A stretch of DNA of 64,000 bases from JBGTGT01 sp051439375. Lineage in GTDB: Bacteria; Cyanobacteriota; Cyanobacteriia; Cyanobacteriales; Microcystaceae. A program made the translations under genes and the position numbers. The notes under the pieces were generated by a model. The model did not search any database. It had not been told where the DNA came from and saw only the letters and a program-made list of their open reading frames with translations. Location: the NCBI GenBank assembly GCA_051439375.1, contig JBFRWB010000239.1, positions 39,990-103,989 of the forward strand, in the 5' to 3' direction. Each line of letters starts with the position of its first letter. Position 1 is the first letter of the stretch. Shown piece after piece: positions 34,120-43,374 of this stretch.

Positions 34120-35273
34120 TTAATGTTGATGGACGTAAAGATTAAAGGAGAAATTGCTTAATTCTGAATTAGGATAATGGATATTGATACTATTTTGTCC
34201 TTCGGCTAACTTTAACAAAGCAAGTTCTGCAAACTGAAAATCACTAATAATTGTAAAATCTTTATCGATCTCAATTGAAGCATTCGGCTGTAGTTCTATA
34301 ATCACCGAATACTGATAAGTTGGTCTCTTGGCAATAATATTAACAAAGTTCTCTAAATAGATATTTATATTTTCGGTTATTTCATATTCAGACCTTAGAT
34401 TATTATCAAGATCCTCCAAAATAATCTTGCCTTTACCTTTTAATTGTTTAATCTCACCATCAATTGACCCTCCCACAATAGGAAATGAATACTTATTGGT
34501 AATTTTAATTCTATGATGGTCAGTATTTGAGTGGTTGGTCACTTGAAAACCTGTCTCTGTTTCTAAAATTTTAATAGCTGATGTTTGGTGGGAAATAAAA
34601 TGAGGCAAGAATTTATATTCATAATAACCATTAAAATACTTAGGAACTCGATTAGGATAGCTACCTAAAAAGTATTTTCCCCAGTTATAATTAGTGAATA
34701 CGATTTTTTCTTGTGGTCTTAAATGATTTTGGATAATATAGTCATCTCTCGCTTTTTCTAAAGGACTATCTAGTATTATATTATCATCAGTCGATTGCAC
34801 TATATCTTGATACGTCGTACGATAGCCAATAATGTTCTGTTTATTCGTTAAAGATATAAAGTTAAGGAATTTACTAGAATCTTTGACTAAATCCTCAACT
34901 CCATAAATTTCATTTATATTTTCAGAAGCATGAAAATATACCTGTCTATCTGGATCAAGTAATCTCCATTTACCATCTGCATAAATCTCAGAAACCATAT
35001 GACCTTCTAATAGCCATAGACGACTTTGTAACTTGACATGATCTGCCAGAGTTGCTAAAACCCTTGCAGAATCATCACAAAACCCATAACCATAAATTGA
35101 TAAATATTTTATGATATCGTGTTCTTCTCTTTCCGTTGTTACTGGCCACCAATGATAGCGATTTTTAGCTAAGAATTCCCAGAGAGCAATTGCTCTTTGA
35201 GTTTCATCTTTAATATTATCGTAATAATGATGAAGGATTTTGCTTGTAGTTTCGGTGCTTTAAAAAGATTCAT
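34120..35273 (-). CDS. Transglutaminase-like protein, probable frameshift near the 5' end
   Basis: The first plain ATG gives only 292 residues (from 34998), but the same frame is open upstream to a stop at 35260-35262, and this extra part carries the active site: YGYGFCDDSARVL (Cys), LWLLEGHMVSEIY (His) and WRLLDPDRQVYF (Asp), the transglutaminase-like triad. No ATG, GTG or TTG lies in the extension. An ATG at 35273 in another frame (MNLFKAPKLQAK) would join it if the AAAA at 35238-35241 had one more A, giving about 384 residues. The C-terminal 150 residues are beta-rich. Within the glycan cluster its role is unknown. Confidence 0.7.
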
Positions 35274-35278
35274 GATTT

Positions 35279-36514
35279 TTAATTAGATTTCTTTTCGAAG
35301 TCATTAATTACTTGATAGTAAAAATTAACCAGTTCATTGACTACTTTTTCTGGTCTCAGTTCCTCAATGCGTTGAGCAGCTTTCTCCTCAATTTTAACTT
35401 TATCCTCTGGGTTTAATTGTAAAACTTTATTAATTGTTCTTAATAAATCTTGAGCATTATCTTTTTCACAGAGAAAACCACTCTCACCATCGGTAATTAA
35501 CTGTTCAAAGCTCGTTCCTTCCGTACCTATAACCACTCGTTTATGCCCCATTGCTTCTAGACAAGTATTAGGAAAATTGTCAATTCTAGAGGGTAAAACC
35601 ACTGCATAGGCATGAGCCACAATAGGGTATAAGTAGTCATGAGTTAATCTGTCAAAATGAATAACTCTATCTTGATATTCGGCAGCATTTTCTTTAATTT
35701 GGTCTAAGGTACTTTTTCCTTTAAATCCTAAATATCCTTTATCTTTACCAACAAGAACAAAATGTAAGTCCGGATTAGTTTGCAGCAGAGGATAAATAAT
35801 ATCGGCAATTAAACCACAGCCTTTCATTAAGCCAATAGTCCCAAAAAAAAGTAAATATTTTTTATCTTTTAAATGAGTTTGATAAATGCTATCATTGAGG
35901 TCTGTTGTTTCTAAAATAAATGGAGTTTCAATTACTTTTACGGGTCTTCCGATTGCTTCTTCAACGGCTTTTGCGTTAAGTTTGCTAGGTGCAAACAAGG
36001 CATCTGCTTGAGTGTAGGCGATGTCTTCTATCTTTTCACTTAATTTGACTTTTAGGGTTGGTTTTAACTCATAGGCCTGATTCCATAATGGAATATAACT
36101 AGAGATTCGCACGACGCTCGGTATCTTTTGGGGTCTAAATAATCCTAAACCCGCACAACTAGGATAATGAATAATAGAAAAGGGTCTATTTTTGTGGGTC
36201 GATTTAATGTAAAATTGAAAACACAGACTAAGCCATAGTAGGTAAGCAAGCGAGCTTAATTGATTAAATGTTAATAAATTAATCAGTGCCATTAATTTCC
36301 AGCCTCGAAGTCTAATTCGATGAACTTCAATGCCTTTATGAGTTAACACTTCACTTTTATTAGTCAGTAAAATTATAATCGGATGATGTCCTAATTGTTT
36401 CAAAGACAAAGCAACTCGGTGGAGGTAATTTGATAAACCACCATCAAAATTCTCTTCAGTAACATACTCGGTAGTTACTAAACCAATGGTTAAGGGGAAT
36501 TGATTATTATGCAT
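35279..36514 (-). CDS. Family 4 glycosyltransferase
   Basis: A 411-residue GT-B retaining glycosyltransferase. The N-terminal acceptor domain shows GLVTTEYVTEENFDGGLSNY with the usual Gly-rich loop. The donor domain shows LLFFGTIGLMKGCGL near residue 220, VVLPSRIDNFPNTCLEAMGH near residue 308 (the E-x7-E region), and GTEGTSFEQLITDGESGFL. It is first of a tightly spaced group with the transglutaminase-like and SGNH genes. Sugar specificity unknown. Confidence 0.92.
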   Translation of the reverse strand: MHNNQFPLTIGLVTTEYVTEENFDGGLSNYLHRVALSLKQLGHHPIIILLTNKSEVLTHKGIEVHRIRLRGWKLMALINLLTFNQLSSLAYLLWLSLCFQFYIKSTHKNRPFSIIHYPSCAGLGLFRPQKIPSVVRISSYIPLWNQAYELKPTLKVKLSEKIEDIAYTQADALFAPSKLNAKAVEEAIGRPVKVIETPFILETTDLNDSIYQTHLKDKKYLLFFGTIGLMKGCGLIADIIYPLLQTNPDLHFVLVGKDKGYLGFKGKSTLDQIKENAAEYQDRVIHFDRLTHDYLYPIVAHAYAVVLPSRIDNFPNTCLEAMGHKRVVIGTEGTSFEQLITDGESGFLCEKDNAQDLLRTINKVLQLNPEDKVKIEEKAAQRIEELRPEKVVNELVNFYYQVINDFEKKSN

Positions 36515-36602
36515 GTTGATTCTCTAAATATTAAGTTATTCACTATATTTAACTATAGCAAAAATTTTCACAACAATATGTTAAGTTAATTTACATTAAG
36601 CC

Positions 36603-36695
36603 TTAAAAAACATCTGACATTTGAAAATATGAAAGTGCAAAGGCTAACATTTTATCAGCATTCTCAATCATTTTTTGGACTTCTTCAGTATTCAT
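36603..36695 (-). pseudogene. Truncated HEPN gene, 30 codons
   Basis: A short frame overlapping the stop of the nucleotidyltransferase gene (the shared ATGA at 36692-36695) reads MNTEEVQKMIENADKMLAFA, then LSYFQMSDVF and stop. It looks like the first helix of a HEPN partner, which is normally about 110-140 residues. No continuation is visible in the other frames before the next gene, so the toxin is truncated and the antitoxin is left alone. Confidence 0.5.
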
Positions 36696-37036
36696 AAAAT
36701 AATTCCTTCTCGATGAATATTCAGAAGTAACGGACTTTTTTCTGAGTCGAATTTTGGGGGATTCATTTCCACGAAGTTGATCAAAACATCATCACTTATG
36801 GCTATCTGACTAATGAATTGGATTAATTGTTGACGCTCTTGTTTTGTTAATTTTTGATGAGTAACAATTAAAATATCAACATCAGACTCTAGGGTAGCCT
36901 CTCCTCTCGCCTGAGAACCAAATAGAATTAACTTATCTAAGCGAACACCATATAAATCTTGAACAAAGGTTTTAAATTGCTTAATAATCTGTTTTAATAG
37001 TGGGGATTGAAAACTATCAATATTTAAGGATTTCAT
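36692..37036 (-). CDS. Minimal nucleotidyltransferase (MNT antitoxin type)
   Basis: A 114-residue nucleotidyltransferase with LILFGSQARGEATLESDVDI, an exact GS-x10-D-x-D active site, and INFVEMNPPKF bearing the later acidic residue. I chose ATG 37036 (MKSLNIDSF); an in-frame ATG further upstream adds 40 residues unlike the family. Its HEPN partner is reduced to 30 codons just downstream. It lies between asparagine synthase and a glycosyltransferase, so the pair probably entered or decayed within the glycan island. Confidence 0.82.
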   Translation of the reverse strand: MKSLNIDSFQSPLLKQIIKQFKTFVQDLYGVRLDKLILFGSQARGEATLESDVDILIVTHQKLTKQERQQLIQFISQIAISDDVLINFVEMNPPKFDSEKSPLLLNIHREGIIL

Positions 37037-37216
37037 AGATTTTTTTAGTCTAAAAAGGTTATAAGCAGACGAAAATAGTTTCAACAATGGAACCCTTTTC
37101 AGGATAATAATATAGGAGATGTTGTTTCGAGTGGCATAAATTAAAACCAATTTCATTATATTCCAATTTAATCCTGTTTTAAGCTAAGACACATTTAAAC
37201 TGGGTATTAGACAATG

Positions 37217-37275
37217 AGAAAATAACCGTCAAACTCTCCCCCCATCGCCCTATCACCCTATCTCCCCATCAACCA
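37217..37275. repeat. Octamer repeat (CCCCATCG/CCCTATCA)
   Basis: Bases around 37231-37270 read as eight-base units CCCCATCG, CCCTATCA, CCCTATCT, CCCCATCA in the spacer between asparagine synthase and the nucleotidyltransferase. The period differs from the seven-base arrays elsewhere. Confidence 0.55.
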
Positions 37276-37303
37276 CCACAACCCAATTAAGATGCTTAAC
37301 AGC

Positions 37304-39136
37304 TTAGAGCTTTTGTGCCAGCCACTCATCGAGAAAGAGAAGTAACCAAAGGGGTTGAGTGGCTTTTTGTTGTAGAAGTATTTTAAGCATTTCTGGCTTA
37401 AAGTATTGATGTAATCTTGAATTTTGACTTAAAAAACGATCTTCTAAGGTTTTGCGATAGTCTCCTTTTTGGGAGAACCACTTTTCAATGGGGGTACTAA
37501 ATCCCATTTTAGGACGATGTAAAAAGTCTTGTTCATAGTAGCGACTCAGTAATTTCTTAAAGAGTAATTTACCCTCCCAGTCACCTTTTGAATTTCTTGC
37601 AATATTCAAAGGTTCAGGAATAGTTGCTGCAAACTCAAAGACTTCAAGATCAACAATAGGAGTTCTTACTTCTAGGCTATTCATCATACTAACCACATCT
37701 ACTTTGGTTAAAATTGAACCGGGTAAATAGGTTTTTATATCAATATATTGTGCCTTTTGACTCCAAGCATAATCTTCAATTTTAGGATTCTCTTTGACAA
37801 AAACCTCAATAGGTTGATTCACTAAACCTTGATAATCTTCTTGCCAAAGTTGATGACGTATATCAGGGGAAATCTGAGTAATAAAACGAAACCAGCTTTG
37901 TAAATTAGGATGACGAGGTGGATATCTTTCAGGTTTTAACATCTGTGCGACAGGATAAGCAAACCGTTTCCATAATGGTTTTTCTTCTCGGTTTAACCAC
38001 GCCATCCAATTTTTATGTGTATTATATCCCGCAAAACATTCATCCCCACCATCCCCTGATAAAACCATTGTGACGTGTTGACGTGCCATTTTACAAACAT
38101 AATAAGTGGGAATCGCTGAACTATCCCCAAAAGGCTCACCATAATGTTTTACTAATTTAGGTAATAAAACATCTAAGGATTCCAGTTTAACAATTTCGGT
38201 ATAATGTTCCGTTTGCCATAGTTTAGCCGGAATTTCTGCATAGTTTAGTTCATTAAATTCTTCTTCTTCAAAGCCAATACTGAAGGTTTTAACAGGTTGT
38301 TCTAATAGTTGACTCATATAAGCTACCGTTGCGCTTGAATCCACACCTCCTGATAAAAATGCCCCAAAAGGAACGTCAGAAACCAAATGGGATTTAATTG
38401 ATTCTCTAAGTATAAAATCAAATTCTTCTAACCATTCTTTTTCTGTTTTTTTCCGATTGGGATTAAAGTCCAATTGCCAATATTCTTGAGGTTCAGAAAG
38501 ATTTCCATCAAAAGTAATACTAATCCGATGAGCAGTAGGGAGTTTTTTGATTTGTTGAAAAATTGTTTTTGGTGGGGGGATATATTGTAGCCACAGATAT
38601 TGGTCAATGGCTTGAACGTCAATGTCTAAATTCACAGGAATCTGACGCAATGCTTGTAGTTCTGAAGCGAAAGCAAAGCAGTCTGGGGTTGTTAAATAAT
38701 ATAATGGTTTAATTCCCAATTGATCTCTTGCTAAAAAAAGTTTTTGCTGCTTTAAGTCAACAATACCAAAAGCAAACATACCACGAAACTTTTCAACACA
38801 AGCCTCTCCCCATTCTTCATAAGCATGAACAATTACTTCTGTATCTGATTGAGTACGAAATTGATGTCCTGCGATTAATAATTGTTGTCTGAGGTCTAAA
38901 TAATTGTAAATTTCACCATTAAATGTTACCCAAACTGTTTCATCTTCATTGCAAAGGGGTTGTTGTCCGGTTGCTAAATCAATAATCGCTAACCGTCGAT
39001 GACCAATCGCTATATTATTCTTAATAAAAATGCCATCGCCATCGGGGCCGCGATGGGACAGAGAAGCAGTCATCGCTTCAATAATTTGGCGATTAATGGG
39101 TTCTTTAAAGTTAAGTAATCCAGTGATTCCACACAT
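37304..39136 (-). CDS. asnB: Asparagine synthase (glutamine-hydrolysing)
   Basis: The 610-residue enzyme starts MCGITGLLNF, exposing the glutaminase Cys2 after Met removal. NGEIYNYLDLR and the SHRGPDGDG segment complete the N-terminal hydrolase domain. The synthase domain has the PP-loop GAFLSGGVDSSATVAYM near residue 255 and VLSGDGGDECFAGY near residue 355. In polysaccharide clusters such copies may amidate a sugar acid or peptide rather than supply asparagine, which is inferred from its neighbours. Confidence 0.94.
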   Translation of the reverse strand: MCGITGLLNFKEPINRQIIEAMTASLSHRGPDGDGIFIKNNIAIGHRRLAIIDLATGQQPLCNEDETVWVTFNGEIYNYLDLRQQLLIAGHQFRTQSDTEVIVHAYEEWGEACVEKFRGMFAFGIVDLKQQKLFLARDQLGIKPLYYLTTPDCFAFASELQALRQIPVNLDIDVQAIDQYLWLQYIPPPKTIFQQIKKLPTAHRISITFDGNLSEPQEYWQLDFNPNRKKTEKEWLEEFDFILRESIKSHLVSDVPFGAFLSGGVDSSATVAYMSQLLEQPVKTFSIGFEEEEFNELNYAEIPAKLWQTEHYTEIVKLESLDVLLPKLVKHYGEPFGDSSAIPTYYVCKMARQHVTMVLSGDGGDECFAGYNTHKNWMAWLNREEKPLWKRFAYPVAQMLKPERYPPRHPNLQSWFRFITQISPDIRHQLWQEDYQGLVNQPIEVFVKENPKIEDYAWSQKAQYIDIKTYLPGSILTKVDVVSMMNSLEVRTPIVDLEVFEFAATIPEPLNIARNSKGDWEGKLLFKKLLSRYYEQDFLHRPKMGFSTPIEKWFSQKGDYRKTLEDRFLSQNSRLHQYFKPEMLKILLQQKATQPLWLLLFLDEWLAQKL

Positions 39137-39154
39137 TTAGATAGTTTCCTAATC

Positions 39155-39997
39155 TTAATTTTTAGTCAGTAAAGCGAGACTTGTGACTTTTGTGCCTAAT
39201 TTTGTTTCCCAAGGCAATTCTCCTAAAGGAAGAACCCTTAAGTTTGCCCCTTCCTCTTGTAGTCTCTTCACAGCTAAATAGGGTCCAACAATAGGAGGAT
39301 ATCCTTCCCATAAGGATTGTTCATTGGGAAAATAATCATGAAGTAGAATGAAGCCATCTAAATTAAGATGTTGTAAGGCGACAGGAATTTCTTGATAGAC
39401 CATATAGGCATCATGCAGGCCATCCAGAAAGATAAAATCAAAAGTTTTCTCTGACTGTTTGAAGAAATCAAGGGAGGTAGATACTTGAAATCGGGTAAAG
39501 TCTTGCCCCTCAACTTGTTGAATTAATTGTGCAGGGGAAGCAGGAGAATTGAATTCTGTCCAAGGTTGTTTTTCTGTATCATTTACATCCCGAATATCAA
39601 CGGTTAAAAAATCCTTTTCTGATAATGCTTTTAAGGCCGAAGCAATATGTACCGTCGAACAACCAATGTGTGTCCCTACTTCTAGCACTGTCTTGGGTTT
39701 CAATGCTGAAATTAAATAGAAAATCGCTCTTTGATCTCCCGGATTTACACCACCTGTCATTTCGGGAAGACGAAGGTTATTAATCTCACCTTTGACGGAT
39801 TCCCAAGCCATTGCTACTTCTTGATCATTTAACCATTCTCTCAGTTGAGGATCAGAAATATTGGCTAAATTAATAGAGTCGCAAGCATTCATAGGAATTT
39901 CTTGCAGTTGTTCTCTTGGAGATTTTTCAGGCTTGACGGGTCTAAAAGGAGCAACTAATTTTTTGATCGTTTGTTTTAAGGTTTTTAGTGAATTCAT
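39155..39997 (-). CDS. CmcI-like class I SAM methyltransferase
   Basis: A 280-residue methyltransferase of the methyltransf_24 type. Motif I is VLEVGTHIGCSTVHIASAL near residue 98. FIFLDGLHDAYMVYQE near residue 186 and LDGFILLHDYFPNE carry the metal-binding acidic and histidine residues of this subgroup. It overlaps the upstream glycosyltransferase by four bases (shared ATGA) and is followed 18 bases later by asnB, so they form one operon. It probably methylates a sugar of the exported glycan. Confidence 0.85.
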   Translation of the reverse strand: MNSLKTLKQTIKKLVAPFRPVKPEKSPREQLQEIPMNACDSINLANISDPQLREWLNDQEVAMAWESVKGEINNLRLPEMTGGVNPGDQRAIFYLISALKPKTVLEVGTHIGCSTVHIASALKALSEKDFLTVDIRDVNDTEKQPWTEFNSPASPAQLIQQVEGQDFTRFQVSTSLDFFKQSEKTFDFIFLDGLHDAYMVYQEIPVALQHLNLDGFILLHDYFPNEQSLWEGYPPIVGPYLAVKRLQEEGANLRVLPLGELPWETKLGTKVTSLALLTKN

Positions 39998-41007
39998 GAA
40001 TGAGTATCCTCAATATTTTTGATTTTTAATAATTGCTTAGTAAAACTTTTGACTTTAGGCAATATTGAATGGTGAACTTGATCATGAGCAAAACGCCTCA
40101 GTATATCACTCGTTATCTTGATTCCGCAATTCTTTGACATTATGATTAATCCTTTTAAGTAATCTTTTAAGCTTTTTTGCTCGTCTTTCCAAACAAGATA
40201 TACAATATTCTTATACCAAGCAATCACTTCATCAAATTTTTGTGAAGCTTGACCATTTAGAAACTTTTTTAGATAACGAAATAGATAAATTCTACTACTA
40301 TAAAATAAAATTCCCTGTTGACTTGCTGTTTTAGTGATTCCTCCATCATGGCGACGATAAGCACTCATTGTCTCTGGAATTCGACGCAATAGACCTTGCG
40401 AGGCAGAAATGATATAGAGAGCAATATCAGCACTATTAAATTTCAAGAAACCTTGGGGTAAATTTTCTAGACATTTAGATTTAACTAAAAATGAAGAGGT
40501 ATGAAAGGGGGGAGTCCATGAAACCGTATCTTCTAGAGAACAATCCAGTTTATCTTGCCAATTTTGCCAAAACTGGATTTCTTCAGATTTATTCTCTTCA
40601 GCAATAATTTCAGTATCATGAAATGCTCCGACATAGTCAGAATGCTTCTCTAAAAAATCAACTTGTTTTTGAAGTTTCAAAGGGTTTTTCCAATAGTCAT
40701 CTCCTTCCAAAAAAGCAACATATTTACCATTGCAAGCACCCAGAGTATTCAGTAAATTTAGTCGGCCACCATATCCCAAGTTACTCTTATGAAATAATAT
40801 GTGAATTTTATCAGAATACTTATTGGCATAGCCTTTTACTATTTCCCTTGTTCCATCTATTGAACAATCCTCGCCAATCACCAATTCATAATCAAAATCC
40901 GTCTTCTGCATTAAAACACTTTCAATCGCTTGGGCAATAAAATTTACATGGTTGTAAGTAACCATTAGAACACTGACTTTGGGAGATTGGCAAGAAGATT
41001 CATTCAT
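39994..41007 (-). CDS. Family 2 glycosyltransferase
   Basis: A 337-residue GT-A enzyme. It begins VSVLMVTYNHVNFIAQAIES, has LVIGEDCSIDGTREIV, the metal motif VAFLEGDDYWKNPLKLQKQ near residue 97, and MSAYRRHDGGITKT near residue 225. The C-terminal 100 residues are helical and basic. It starts a short operon with the CmcI-like methyltransferase and asnB. Sugar unknown. Confidence 0.92.
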   Translation of the reverse strand: MNESSCQSPKVSVLMVTYNHVNFIAQAIESVLMQKTDFDYELVIGEDCSIDGTREIVKGYANKYSDKIHILFHKSNLGYGGRLNLLNTLGACNGKYVAFLEGDDYWKNPLKLQKQVDFLEKHSDYVGAFHDTEIIAEENKSEEIQFWQNWQDKLDCSLEDTVSWTPPFHTSSFLVKSKCLENLPQGFLKFNSADIALYIISASQGLLRRIPETMSAYRRHDGGITKTASQQGILFYSSRIYLFRYLKKFLNGQASQKFDEVIAWYKNIVYLVWKDEQKSLKDYLKGLIIMSKNCGIKITSDILRRFAHDQVHHSILPKVKSFTKQLLKIKNIEDTHS

Positions 41008-41128
41008 TTTAAGAAGTTAAAGTGAAAACCAGAAACCGAGATAAGTGGATTAAAGACGCTATCCATTAAATAGCCTACCCACATTTCTCCGTAAATCTAG
41101 CAGGACTTTATACAATTTTTACTTTGAT

Positions 41129-42409
41129 TTACGACTGATTCATAGGAAGCACTGAAGTGATCATTTGTTTCATTTCAGCCTTGCTTGACGGATGCTTAAC
41201 TAACACCCGGTTAATTTGGTTGGCATTTTGAACAATATAGCGAATCATATCACAAACTTTAGCGATCGCTTCTCCGTCCATTGCTGTACCTGTGGGAAGC
41301 AACATGACTCGTTGAGTAAGTTGTTCAGTTTCAGGAAGTAATAAACCAGCATGGGGAAAATAGGAGCGATAGGGTTGCATCCGATGACATCCGGGATAGA
41401 AGTAGCGACGAGCAACGATATTTTCAGCATTGAGTAAGTCAACTAAGATATCTCGACTGATTTTTGTCCGTTTTTCATCAATTTCTAAAACAATATATTG
41501 ATAGTTACAGTGTTCACTTTCATTGTAGGGAAGTAAAGTAATTCCTTGAATTGAGGCGATTTCCTGTTGATATTGCTTATAATTACGATAATTTGCTTCA
41601 ATAAACTCATCCACACTCTCAAAAGAAGTTAAGCCCATGGCCGCCGAAGCTTCGTTCATTTTACCGTTTGTCCCAATGTAAATGACGTTATCTGTGCCAG
41701 CAAAGCCAAAATTAGTCATTAAGCGAATTTTCTCTGCTAGTTCATCATTATTAGTAACAATTGCGCCCCCTTCAAAAGCATTCATAAACTTGGTAGCATG
41801 GAAACTAAACACCTCTGCTTCGCCAAAGTTACCGATCATTTGTCCTTGGTGAGAGCAACCAAAGGCATGAGCCGCATCAAACATCAATTTCAGGTTATGC
41901 TGATTAGCGATCGCTGTCAACGCTTCCACATCACAGGGCTGTCCCCAAACGTGAACGCCAATAATTCCAGTTGTACGAGGGGTAATGAGAGATTCAATTC
42001 GATAGGGGTTAATGGTATGGTTTTGGGGGTCAATATCGCAGAAAACAGGGTTTATTTCTTGCCATTGTAGAGCATGTGCAGTGGCGACAAAAGTGAAAGA
42101 AGGAACAATCACTTCTCCAGTTAAGCCCAATGCTCTGATAGCAAGCTCTAGAGCAATAGTTCCGTTACAGGTAGCAATACAGTGTTTAACCCCTATAAAA
42201 TCAGCAATTTTTTGTTCAAATTCTTGGACAAACAGGCCATGATTGGTTAACCACTTACGGTCTAGCATATCATTGATACGGGCAATAATCGCTTCTCGGT
42301 TGCCAATATTGGGGCGACCAACGTGCAGCTTCTCAGAAAAAGCGGGATTCCCTCCAAAAAATGCTAATTCTTGAATATCCTTTTTGACACGGTTAAAATT
42401 ACCAACCAT
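41129..42409 (-). CDS. DegT/DnrJ/EryC1/StrS-family aminotransferase
   Basis: A 426-residue PLP enzyme that aminates a keto-sugar nucleotide. CNGTIALELAIRAL, VPSFTFVATAHAL and FDAAHAFGCSHQG are family motifs; the PLP lysine is in FSFHATKFMNAFEGGAI near residue 206. I chose ATG 42409, which has AGGGGG just upstream; a longer in-frame start at 42568 would add 53 hydrophobic residues unlike the family. It suggests the glycan contains an amino sugar, which the hexapeptide acyltransferase gene upstream could acylate. Confidence 0.92.
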   Translation of the reverse strand: MVGNFNRVKKDIQELAFFGGNPAFSEKLHVGRPNIGNREAIIARINDMLDRKWLTNHGLFVQEFEQKIADFIGVKHCIATCNGTIALELAIRALGLTGEVIVPSFTFVATAHALQWQEINPVFCDIDPQNHTINPYRIESLITPRTTGIIGVHVWGQPCDVEALTAIANQHNLKLMFDAAHAFGCSHQGQMIGNFGEAEVFSFHATKFMNAFEGGAIVTNNDELAEKIRLMTNFGFAGTDNVIYIGTNGKMNEASAAMGLTSFESVDEFIEANYRNYKQYQQEIASIQGITLLPYNESEHCNYQYIVLEIDEKRTKISRDILVDLLNAENIVARRYFYPGCHRMQPYRSYFPHAGLLLPETEQLTQRVMLLPTGTAMDGEAIAKVCDMIRYIVQNANQINRVLVKHPSSKAEMKQMITSVLPMNQS

Positions 42410-42625
42410 AAAACCCCCTATGAAAATACTGAAAATAAATCTGCCGTTAATGGCTTCTATCCGCAGTATGCCCAATATTAAAGGAAAAGCGATCAGTTCA
42501 AACACAAGATTGACATCTATTTCCCATAAGTTAATCACTCGATAGTCTTGATAGACTCTAATTCCCATAAAGTCTGATTCTTCAAGATTAAAGAGCGAGC
42601 AGATCGCATTCGTTGATTAAGATCC

Positions 42626-43222
42626 CTAAAAATTCCACAAAGCTTTGGGCATATAATTCCCTTGTGCATCATAAACTTTACTTCTTAATTCCTGTTCAAG
42701 TTTTAGAATTTTCTCTTTGGGACGAGGTTTAATTGCTTTAGCTGGTGAACCAAAATAAACTTTCCAAGGCTCGCAATCTTTTGTTACCAAAGAATTAGCA
42801 CCAATCGCTGCACCTTCCCCTATAGTAACCCCCGGAAGAATAACACTATTTGCGCCGATGATAGCGTGTTTCTTAATATGAATAAAAGAACGAGTAGCAA
42901 CTCGATAAGGAGATGGTACAGTAGGGTTTGTTAAACATCCACCTGAATAATCTTCGTTACCTGTATAAATTTTTACCCCTCCTGACAAACCAGAGAAATC
43001 TTCCATCATAAATTCTCCCCCACCTGTTATACAAGTAAAAGAACCAATATGAACAAAGCTACCAATTTCGGTTTGTCGTCCTCCTATTAAAAAGACAAAA
43101 TCATCAATAATTACTGAATTGCCAATTGATATAACTTCAGGATTAATAATTTTCGCTTGCTCCCAAATGGTTACATCTTGACCAATACTCCTAAAATTAA
43201 GTTGATAAGCTTGATTTGGCAT
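42626..43222 (-). CDS. Hexapeptide-repeat acyltransferase (left-handed beta helix)
   Basis: A 198-residue protein with repeated [LIV]-G-x-x-x hexapeptides: IGQDVTIWEQAKII, IGSFVHIGSFTCITGGGEF and the C-terminal coil HAIIGANSVILPGVTIGEGA, followed by SLVTKDCEPWKVYFGSPAKA, as in sugar O- or N-acetyltransferases. The catalytic His is probably in IHIKKHAIIGANS. Its place beside the aminotransferase suggests N-acylation of an amino sugar; this is context-based. Confidence 0.9.
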   Translation of the reverse strand: MPNQAYQLNFRSIGQDVTIWEQAKIINPEVISIGNSVIIDDFVFLIGGRQTEIGSFVHIGSFTCITGGGEFMMEDFSGLSGGVKIYTGNEDYSGGCLTNPTVPSPYRVATRSFIHIKKHAIIGANSVILPGVTIGEGAAIGANSLVTKDCEPWKVYFGSPAKAIKPRPKEKILKLEQELRSKVYDAQGNYMPKALWNF

Positions 43223-43374
43223 AATTAAATAAATTTAATGAGTTTATAACAATTATAATAGTAGATGCATAATATTAATTCTAAAATTTCTTGATTTTCG
43301 TGGGAAACGTGAGTTCGATAAAAATCTAAATTCCCTCAAAGCAATAAGTTTTGCTTATGCTTATCACCATCAAG

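Noticed and set aside
42410..42568. N-terminal 53-residue extension of the DegT aminotransferase
   Set aside because: The extension is hydrophobic and unlike the family, and a good ribosome site stands before the later ATG at 42409.
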